Position numbers and translations under genes: made by a program. The notes below the pieces were generated by a model. That model saw only the letters and a program-made list of their open reading frames with translations, searched no databases and was not told the DNA's origin. Shown here piece after piece: positions 1 to 5,262 of a DNA stretch of 7,803 nucleotides (position 1 is the first letter of the stretch; each line of letters starts with the position of its first letter). Source of the DNA: Hyphomicrobiaceae bacterium (GTDB lineage Bacteria > Pseudomonadota > Alphaproteobacteria > Rhizobiales > Hyphomicrobiaceae); the NCBI GenBank assembly GCA_020442225.1, contig JAGRKR010000047.1, forward strand, positions 1-7,803. Direction: 5' to 3'.

Positions 1-924
1 CTCGAGATCGCCGCGGCCGGCGGCCACAACATGCTGATGGTCGGCCCGCCCGGCTCCGGCAAGTCGATGCTGGCGCAGCGCCTGCCGTCGATCCTGCCGC
101 CGCTCTCGCCGCGCGAGATGCTGGAGGTCTCCATGCTCTCGAGCCTCGCTGGCGAGCTTTCGGGCGGCGCGCTCACGACCGAGCGGCCCTTCCGCGCGCC
201 GCATCATTCCGCCAGCATGGCTGCCCTCGTCGGCGGCGGCTCGCGGCCGCAGCCCGGCGAAATCTCGCTCGCGCACCGCGGCGTGCTGTTCCTCGACGAA
301 CTGCCCGAGTTCGCGCCGCAGGTGCTCGATGCGCTGCGCCAGCCGCTCGAGGCCGGCGAAACGGTCATCGCCCGTGCCAACCACCGCATCACCTATCCCG
401 CGCGCATCCAGCTCGTCGCCGCCATGAACCCGTGCAAGTGCGGCCGGCCCGAGACCGGCGTCGCCTGTCGCCTCGGCCGCCATTGCCAGGAGCGCTACCA
501 GTCGCGCATCTCCGGGCCGCTGCTCGACCGCATCGACATCGAGGTGGAGGTGCCGGCGGTGACCGCCGCCGATCTCGTGCTGCCGGCCCCGAGCGAGGGC
601 AGCGCCGAGGTGGGCGCGCGTGTCGGCCGCGCCCGCGAGTCACAGGCCGCGCGCTTCGCCCGGCACGGCGCGCCGACCGTCACCACCAACGCGGAATGCT
701 CGGGCCGCCTCCTCGAGACGGTCGCCATGCCCGATGCCGACGGCGTAGCCTTCCTGCGCGAGGCGGCGAGCGCCCTCGGCCTCACCGCGCGCGGCTTCCA
801 CCGGACCTTGAAGGTCGCGCGCACCATCGCCGACCTCGACGGCCGGGAGATGGTGGGGCGGGCAGACGTCGCCGAGGCGCTGGCCATGCGCGGGGAAGCC
901 CGGCGGGCGCGTCTCGCGGCGTGA
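1..924 (+). CDS. comM: ComM/YifB-family Mg-chelatase-like AAA+ ATPase, 5'-truncated by window edge
   Basis: The reading frame is open from base 1, so the N-terminal Lon-protease-like domain usual in this family lies outside the window; 307 codons are visible. Counting from base 1, the Walker A motif GPPGSGKS is at residues 15-22 and Walker B (VLFLDE) at 95-100. A family-typical cysteine set follows: C145, C147, C156 and C162 in the NPCKCG...C...C stretch. The SGPLLDRID segment near 171-179 supplies the likely arginine finger. The C-terminal Mg_chelatase_C domain ends in the hallmark LTARGFHR and KVARTIADL motifs. Characterised ComM is a hexameric cytoplasmic helicase that promotes branch migration when natural-transformation DNA integrates; YifB homologues are also widespread in bacteria not known to be competent, so competence here is not implied. 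The gene converges on the exporter to its right with a 74-bp gap that shows no convincing terminator. Confidence 0.95.
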   Translation, partial: LEIAAAGGHNMLMVGPPGSGKSMLAQRLPSILPPLSPREMLEVSMLSSLAGELSGGALTTERPFRAPHHSASMAALVGGGSRPQPGEISLAHRGVLFLDELPEFAPQVLDALRQPLEAGETVIARANHRITYPARIQLVAAMNPCKCGRPETGVACRLGRHCQERYQSRISGPLLDRIDIEVEVPAVTAADLVLPAPSEGSAEVGARVGRARESQAARFARHGAPTVTTNAECSGRLLETVAMPDADGVAFLREAASALGLTARGFHRTLKVARTIADLDGREMVGRADVAEALAMRGEARRARLAA

Positions 925-998
925 GTGGGTGGTGAGTAGCGGGGCGCAGCGGCGGGGGCGGCCCGCGGTCGCGCCTTGCCGTCGTGCAGCGCCGCCGA

Positions 999-2057
999 CT
1001 AGTCCCCCGACGCGACGCGGACCGGCGCCGGTCGCGCAGGGGCCGTGACTGCGGGCGATGTCCGCGCATCCTCGGGTGTGACGGTCGTGGGGGATGCCGG
1101 GGCGTCGGTCGTCACGCCGGGCGTGGCGATATCGGCCGCCGCCTCCGCCGCACGTCCGCGCAACAGCCGCTCGCTGATGACGCCGAGCATGACCAGAACC
1201 GCGCCGAGCGCCTGCTGCGGCGAGAGTTGCTCGCCGAGCACGAGCACGCCCATGACCACGACCGTCACCAGCTCGAGACTGACGATGATCGCATATCCGC
1301 TCGCCCTCAGCCTCGGCAGGCTGTAGGCGAAGGCCGCCATCTGCACGACGCCGCCGACCAGCGCGATGCCCGTTACGCGCGCCCAGTCGATGGTGCTGGC
1401 CGGCAGGATCAGGCCGACCGTCAGGCCGATCACCAGCATGGTCGTGCCGATGCCGGCGTAGATGCAGGTGGCGGCGGCGAACGGCGAGGTGAGGCTCGTG
1501 TAGCGGAACGAGATGGCGAGGTAGGCGCTGTAGATGACGGGAACGGCCGCCGCGTAGGCGAGGCCGACGAGGTCGATGCTGTTGCCGTTCAGCGCCGGCC
1601 AGCCCGTCAGCGCCACGCCGGACACGATCAGCGCCAGCGCCACGAGCGTCGAGCGGCCGGGACGATGGCCGTAATAGACCCTGTCGATGAGCACGGCGAA
1701 CATCGGATAGGAGAAGAACACCGTGATCGCTACGCTGGAGGGGATGCGCTCGATGGCCTTGAAGTAGCAGAGCGCCTGCGCGGCGCCGAGTACGAAGCCG
1801 TTGAGGAACAGGATGCGTCCGCCTTGCCGCCACTCCAGGCGCAGGCCGTGGCTGGTGGCCAGCGCCAGCGGCAGCAGCACCAGCAACGCCAGCGCATAGC
1901 GCCAGAGCAGGAGCGAATGAGAGTTGAGCCCGGAGGCGTAGAGGCCCATTGCGAGCGTCGGCACGGTGCCGACGCAGATGCTGCCGGCGGCCGCGGCGAG
2001 GGCGGCAGGCGCCGTGCTGTTCCAGCGGCTGGCGGGCTGCGCCGGGGTGTCGCTCAT
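999..2057 (-). CDS. EamA/DMT-superfamily transporter (10 TM helices) with low-complexity C-terminal tail
   Basis: This 352-residue protein has two homologous EamA halves, roughly residues 18-150 and 164-297, each with about five hydrophobic helices. Family-like segments are visible at the ends of both halves: YFKAIERIPSSVAITVFFSY (99-118) and, in the second half, AYSLPRLRASGYAIIVSLE (244-262) followed by LGEQLSPQQALG (274-285). DMT proteins are inner-membrane carriers, mostly exporters of amino acids or other metabolites; the sequence does not reveal the substrate. Residues 301-352 form a tail rich in Ala, Thr and Pro that lies beyond the EamA fold and is probably disordered and cytoplasmic. 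The ATG at 2057 is preferred because it precedes helix 1 directly and has GGAA 13-10 bases upstream. An in-frame ATG at 2141 would add 28 residues that look non-coding (Cys/Arg/Gly-mixed) and has no clear ribosome-binding site. The gene is divergent from the histidine kinase. Confidence 0.9.
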   Translation of the reverse strand: MSDTPAQPASRWNSTAPAALAAAAGSICVGTVPTLAMGLYASGLNSHSLLLWRYALALLVLLPLALATSHGLRLEWRQGGRILFLNGFVLGAAQALCYFKAIERIPSSVAITVFFSYPMFAVLIDRVYYGHRPGRSTLVALALIVSGVALTGWPALNGNSIDLVGLAYAAAVPVIYSAYLAISFRYTSLTSPFAAATCIYAGIGTTMLVIGLTVGLILPASTIDWARVTGIALVGGVVQMAAFAYSLPRLRASGYAIIVSLELVTVVVMGVLVLGEQLSPQQALGAVLVMLGVISERLLRGRAAEAAADIATPGVTTDAPASPTTVTPEDARTSPAVTAPARPAPVRVASGD

Positions 2058-2090
2058 GTTGGCATCGGTTCCGCGTGGGCAAGCTTCGCG

Positions 2091-2141
2091 ATGATCGGCG
2101 CCGCTGGCACGTGCCGGCGTTCCGCCGCAGTCGGCGATCAT
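2091..2141. promoter_or_regulatory. Nested dyad in exporter leader: 18-bp near-palindrome inside a 7-bp inverted repeat
   Basis: Bases 2102-2119 read CGCTGGCACGTGCCGGCG, a dyad symmetric about 2110/2111 with one mismatched pair (T2105/G2116); its core GGCACGTGCC is a perfect 10-bp palindrome. It is flanked by ATGATCG at 2091-2097 and its exact reverse complement CGATCAT at 2135-2141. The element sits 45-62 bp upstream of the preferred exporter start. Two readings are possible: a homodimeric repressor operator, or a two-tier stem in the exporter's leader RNA. If translation instead starts at 2141, this stretch would be coding. The symmetry is seen directly; the regulatory role is inferred. Confidence 0.4.
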
Positions 2142-2254
2142 GTGCAGGACGTCTCGGGTCGGGTTCGGTGCAGAGCAGGTCGGGTCGTCGTTCGGGTCGG
2201 GGCACGGGCGGAGCAGGCGAACCGCGCCGAGGCTCCGCCAGAGACTCGGTGGCG

Positions 2255-2260
2255 ATCATA
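2255..2260 (-). promoter_or_regulatory. Candidate -10 hexamer TATGAT for the exporter gene
   Basis: Read on the minus strand this is TATGAT, one change from the sigma-70 consensus, in one of the few A/T-rich patches of the window. No good -35 hexamer is found 16-18 bp further upstream, and the implied 5' leader is about 190 nt, which would contain the nested dyad at 2091-2141. This is a weak candidate based on one hexamer. Confidence 0.22.
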
Positions 2261-2310
2261 AACCTTACGGGCTGCTTTCGGCGAGCACGTTGACGCACCG
2301 CCGCACCGCT

Positions 2311-2324
2311 CCCTGCAAACAGGG
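2311..2324. promoter_or_regulatory. Short perfect dyad CCCTG-CAAA-CAGGG
   Basis: Five-base arms (2311-2315 and 2320-2324) flank a CAAA spacer, just downstream of a TTGACG hexamer at 2290-2295 that could serve as a -35 for the kinase gene, although the matching -10 position (about 2313-2319, TGCAAA) is poor. The dyad would overlap that -10 and could be an operator. An arm length of five bases can arise by chance in a region this size, so confidence is low. Confidence 0.2.
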
Positions 2325-2515
2325 GTTGCCAGAAATTAAGCACGTTTCCTGTTGTCTTGCGTGAAGTCGCGAGCGGTAAGCGTTTGGCAAGGCCGCCATG
2401 TTGCGATGCGCAAATCCAAGGATCGCCGAAAACCTGGGGCGCCGTGCCGAGAATTCAACAGACCAACGTCGCGTCGACGACGGGAACGGTCGCGAGCCGC
2501 TCCAGCGCGCCGGCC

Positions 2516-4849
2516 ATGGCCCATGGCAGGCGGTCGCGAGGGCTGTTGCGTCGCGGCCTGGATGCCGTGCGCCGCGTGGGCGCGAGCGCCCGTCTCGTCG
2601 CCGGGCTCACGGTGGCCTGGGGGATGGGGCTCGCCGCGGCGGCCGTTCTGCTGCCGGCGCTGTCGCTGCTGCCCCGCCTGTTGCTCCTCGCGACCGGTGT
2701 CGGCGTGCTGGCGGCCGGCATCCTCGCCTTCCGGCGCGGCGAAGCGCATGACGAGGCCGGGTCGCCGGCAGGTCTCGACAAGGTCGCTGCGCTCGGCGAA
2801 CGCCTCGAGCGCAGCATCGAGAACCTCAAGGACATCCAGTGGCAGCTCAAGGAGAACGAGGCGCGCTACCGCGACCTTCTCGACAACCAACAGGACGTCA
2901 TCCTCCGCCGTGACGGCGAGGGGGTGCTGACGTTCGTGAACAATGCCTTCTGCCGCGCGTTCGGTGTTGATCGCGAGCGCGTGCTCGGGCGGCCCTTCGC
3001 CCCCCGCGTCCTCGAGGGCGAGGCCAGTCCGCCGGCCTTCGGCGACGGTGGTCGCCGGCGCTATGTGCAGCAGGTCGTCACGTCGAGCGGTCCGCGCTGG
3101 TTCGTCTGGGAGGATCATATCGTCACGGGCGAGGAGGGACGGAGCAGCGAGACGCAGAGTGTCGGCCGGGATATCACCGAGCAGCGCCGGGCGGAGCTCG
3201 ATCTCCAGGACGCGCGGACTCAGGCCGAGCAGGCGAGCCGCGCCAAGTCGCGCTTCCTCGCCGCCATGAGCCACGAGATCCGCACTCCCATGGCCGGCAT
3301 CCTCGGCATGACGGAGCTCCTGAGCGACACCCAGCAGACGGCCGAGCAGCGCAACTACTGCTTCGCCATCGAGAAGTCGGCCAAGACGCTGCTCATGCTG
3401 ATCGACGAGATCCTGGACTTCTCGAAGGTCGAAGCCGGCAAGCTCGTCTTGAACGAGGCGGAGTTCCGTCTCGACGAGAGCGTACAGACGGTGGTCGAGC
3501 TGCTCTATCCTCGGGCGCGTGAGAAGGGCCTCGAGCTTGCGTGGTCGATCGATCCGGCGCTGCCGGCCGTGGTGGTCGGCGACGAAACGCGCATTCGCCA
3601 GATCCTCATCAATCTCGTCGGCAACGCCATCAAGTTCACCGATCGGGGCGGCGTCAGCCTCGCCGTCCGCGCGGCAGAAGGCGAGCCGAGCGGAGATGCG
3701 GCCGGCGATGACATTGCCATGGCGATGACGGTGCGCGATACCGGCATCGGCTTGGCCTCCGACAGCGCGCGTACGATGTTCGCGGAGTTCGAGCAGGGAG
3801 AGGCGGCACGCCGCGGGCAGCGCGGCGGTACAGGGCTCGGTCTCGCCATCTCCGAGCGTCTGGCGCGGGCCATGGGCGGCAGGATCACCGTGGAAAGCCG
3901 GCCAGGGGCGGGCGCCGCCTTCACAGCCATGTTCGCCGTGCGTCGGGTCACAACGGCGGGTGCCCTTGCAGACACCTGGCCGCATGTGCGGGAGCGTCGC
4001 CGCGTCGCCATTGTGAGTCCGCGCAGGATCGAAAGCGAGACCCTGTGCCAGGTCCTGTCGCGGTGTGGGCACGACGCCCGCGTGTTCGGCGCCACCGACG
4101 TCGCGGCCGCGTCGACGTGGCAGGGCGACGTCCTTCTGGTCGACGCCAGCGAGCCGGCGGACGACGCCGGGGCCTGGCTGGCGGCGCTGCGCCGCAGCCT
4201 GCCGGGAGACGTTCGCGGCATCTGCCTGCTCGAGGCCGGCGCGCGCGCGCCACTCGCGGCCTATCGGGCGGCGGGCTTCGACGCCTACCTCGTCCGTCCG
4301 GTCCGGCCGGCTTCGCTTCTGGCGCAGATCGACGGCCTGGTGCTCCGCGAGGACGCGGGCTCGCCGGTCGCCATCGCCCAGCAGCGGCCGAAGCCGCGGC
4401 AGCACGCGCGTCGTCGCATCCTGCTCGCCGAGGACAACGACATCAACGCCCTGCTGGCGCGCCGCGTGCTCGAGAAGTCCGGCTGCGAGGTCGTGCTCGC
4501 CGAGAACGGTCATGCTGCGGTGCAGTGTGCGATGCAGGCGCTGACCGAGGGGCCGCAGTTCGACCTGATCCTGATGGACATCCAGATGCCCGGCCTCGAC
4601 GGCTTCGATGCCGCGCGCGCCATTCGCAGCGCCGTCGCCGACATGTCGCCCATGCCGCGCCTGCCGCCGATGGTGGCCCTGACGGCCAACGCCTTTGCCG
4701 AGGATCGCAAGCGATGCCTCGATGCCGGTCTCGACGACTACCTCGCCAAGCCGTTCGCCCGCCACGAGCTGGAAGCGATGCTCGAGCGCTGGTGCGGCGA
4801 CGAGCTGGCGAGTGGCGCCCACGGCCGCATCGGCAATGACGCGGCATAG
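2516..4849 (+). CDS. Membrane-anchored PAS hybrid sensor histidine kinase with degenerate and canonical receiver domains
   Basis: From ATG 2516 the product has 777 residues. In order: a basic N-terminus; two hydrophobic helices (about 26-48 and 53-73) with almost no periplasmic loop; a PAS domain (about 112-224) ending in the RDITEQRRAE motif; a coiled-coil linker; DHp with SHEIRTPM and phospho-acceptor His253; HATPase with N box (NLVGNAIKF, 366-374), G1 (DTGIGL, 408-413), F box (FAEFEQ) and G2 (GTGLGL, 438-443); a receiver-like domain (about 496-608) lacking the acidic pair and with Arg594 for Lys; and a canonical receiver (about 634-759) with E639/D640, D688, T723 and K745. There is no Hpt domain, so phosphotransfer probably goes to a separate Hpt protein. 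The ligand is unknown. The start is uncertain: GTG 2444 (801 aa, GC-rich third positions) and TTG 2357 (830 aa) are in frame, and none has a strong ribosome-binding site. It lies upstream of olsB on the same strand. Confidence 0.93.
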   Translation: MAHGRRSRGLLRRGLDAVRRVGASARLVAGLTVAWGMGLAAAAVLLPALSLLPRLLLLATGVGVLAAGILAFRRGEAHDEAGSPAGLDKVAALGERLERSIENLKDIQWQLKENEARYRDLLDNQQDVILRRDGEGVLTFVNNAFCRAFGVDRERVLGRPFAPRVLEGEASPPAFGDGGRRRYVQQVVTSSGPRWFVWEDHIVTGEEGRSSETQSVGRDITEQRRAELDLQDARTQAEQASRAKSRFLAAMSHEIRTPMAGILGMTELLSDTQQTAEQRNYCFAIEKSAKTLLMLIDEILDFSKVEAGKLVLNEAEFRLDESVQTVVELLYPRAREKGLELAWSIDPALPAVVVGDETRIRQILINLVGNAIKFTDRGGVSLAVRAAEGEPSGDAAGDDIAMAMTVRDTGIGLASDSARTMFAEFEQGEAARRGQRGGTGLGLAISERLARAMGGRITVESRPGAGAAFTAMFAVRRVTTAGALADTWPHVRERRRVAIVSPRRIESETLCQVLSRCGHDARVFGATDVAAASTWQGDVLLVDASEPADDAGAWLAALRRSLPGDVRGICLLEAGARAPLAAYRAAGFDAYLVRPVRPASLLAQIDGLVLREDAGSPVAIAQQRPKPRQHARRRILLAEDNDINALLARRVLEKSGCEVVLAENGHAAVQCAMQALTEGPQFDLILMDIQMPGLDGFDAARAIRSAVADMSPMPRLPPMVALTANAFAEDRKRCLDAGLDDYLAKPFARHELEAMLERWCGDELASGAHGRIGNDAA

Positions 4850-4930
4850 GCTGCTGTCTGGCGCGTGGGCGGCCCGCGGCGCTGCCGGCGATCGCGCAAA
4901 GTGGACGCTATGCTCATGATCTCAAGCGCA

Positions 4931-4966
4931 ATTCGCGGGTCTTACGGCTCTCGATCGCCCGCGAGT
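4931..4966 (+). repeat. 9-bp-stem inverted repeat downstream of the kinase gene
   Basis: ATTCGCGGG at 4931-4939 pairs with CCCGCGAGT at 4958-4966 as nine consecutive pairs, one being a G-U wobble that forms only in plus-strand RNA, around an 18-base loop. It begins 81 bp after the kinase stop codon. There is no T-run after it, so it is not a standard intrinsic terminator; it may still be a transcript-end or leader structure. Pairing is seen directly, function is inferred. Confidence 0.35.
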
Positions 4967-4984
4967 CGATTCGGATCGCGCATG

Positions 4985-5014
4985 CGTCGAGCCATCGACG
5001 GCGCTCGGCCGTCG
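4985..5014. repeat. Two overlapping, mutually exclusive hairpins
   Basis: Hairpin A pairs CGTCGA (4985-4990) with TCGACG (4995-5000) around GCCA. Hairpin B pairs CGACGGC (4996-5002) with GCCGTCG (5008-5014) around GCTCG. Both are perfect and share bases 4996-5000, so only one can form at a time in RNA. No T-run follows. Alternatives of this kind occur in attenuators, but short GC-rich stems are frequent in such DNA, so the functional reading is tentative. Confidence 0.3.
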
Positions 5015-5138
5015 TACTGATGTCATCGAGTGCCGCTACTCGTCCCGTCATCTGCCGGAACCGATCCCGCGTTGCCGCAAGCGTCCCTGCATATCGCATT
5101 CTATTGCCCAGACGGCGGTCAGCCTGCTAGGCATGGTA

Positions 5139-5183
5139 TGCGAATCACGTGAAGCGTCCAGCGGCTCAGTCTGCGAATTCACG
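5139..5183. promoter_or_regulatory. Near-direct repeat TGCGAAT(T)CACG and palindrome TCACGTGA upstream of olsB
   Basis: TGCGAATCACG at 5139-5149 recurs as TGCGAATTCACG at 5172-5183, offset by 33 bp, close to three helical turns; the first copy overlaps the 8-bp palindrome TCACGTGA at 5145-5152. The pair lies 80-124 bp upstream of the olsB start, a normal place for activator or repressor sites. It does not match a regulator site that I can name. Confidence 0.22.
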
Positions 5184-5251
5184 CACCGCAGGACGCTCGT
5201 GCCCATTGCCCGCACGGCGGACACGGGATCGGTGACGGAGGCCCATGGCGC

Positions 5252-5255
5252 GGAG
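5252..5255 (+). promoter_or_regulatory. Ribosome-binding site GGAG that favours the olsB start at 5263
   Basis: GGAG lies seven bases before ATG 5263, close to ideal spacing. A stronger GGAGG at 5237-5241 exists but leaves only three bases before the alternative ATG at 5245, which is too tight. An in-frame TGA at 5233-5235 rules out any start further upstream. Confidence 0.45.
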
Positions 5256-5262
5256 ACGACGC

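Larger units (their letters stand above)
2058..2515. other. Divergent intergenic region between exporter and hybrid kinase genes
   Basis: About 460 bp separate the two divergent starts (about 385 bp if the kinase begins at GTG 2444). I see no RNA gene or convincing protein gene in it. It contains an 18-bp near-palindrome nested in a 7-bp inverted repeat on the exporter side, a G-rich stretch with three TCGGGTC copies, a TATGAT hexamer on the minus strand, and a 14-bp CCCTG/CAGGG dyad nearer the kinase. The stretch from about 2250 to 2420 is noticeably richer in A/T than the flanking genes, which suits a promoter zone. Confidence 0.6.
4850..5262. other. 413-bp gap between hybrid kinase and olsB, rich in inverted repeats
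   Basis: No convincing protein or RNA gene is seen. The gap holds three inverted repeats at 4931-5014, a near-direct repeat at 5139-5183 beside an 8-bp palindrome, and a poor -35/-10-like pair (TTGCCC 5104-5109, TAGGCA 5128-5133, spacer 18). A 61-codon minus-strand frame at 4914-5099 is open, but its third-position GC is clearly lower than in the neighbouring genes and its ribosome-binding site is weak. The gap is long enough for olsB to have its own promoter rather than depend on read-through from the kinase. Confidence 0.55.

Noticed and set aside
925..998. Possible bidirectional terminator between comM and the exporter
   Set aside because: The best arms (GCGGCG 949-954 with CGCCGC 990-995) are six bases with a 35-base loop in very GC-rich DNA and no T-run.
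984..2261. A 425-codon plus-strand open frame opposite the exporter gene
   Set aside because: Same codon-register effect as above; the product is a low-complexity Arg/Asp/His/Gln-rich sequence with no domain, while the minus strand encodes a clear EamA protein.
640..2343. A 567-codon minus-strand frame running through the exporter and into comM
   Set aside because: It overlaps two well-supported genes in another frame and is Arg/Ala/Gly-rich without any motif.
2336..4822. An 828-codon open frame on the minus strand covering nearly the whole hybrid kinase gene
   Set aside because: It is in exact codon register with the kinase, so a stop would need TTA, CTA or TCA in the sense gene, codons that are very rare in high-GC genomes. 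The translation is His/Arg/Ala-rich with no recognisable domain.
4861..4882. Possible intrinsic terminator just after the kinase stop
   Set aside because: Only four outer pairs form before an internal loop of mismatches, and no T-run follows.
5021..5052. TGTCATC and CGTCATC as a possible Pho box upstream of olsB
   Set aside because: The two copies are 25 bp apart, not the 11-bp period of PhoB half-sites, and the A/T-rich spacer is missing.
5104..5133. TTGCCC-18 bp-TAGGCA as the olsB promoter
   Set aside because: The -10-like hexamer matches the consensus poorly, so it is mentioned only as part of the gap description.
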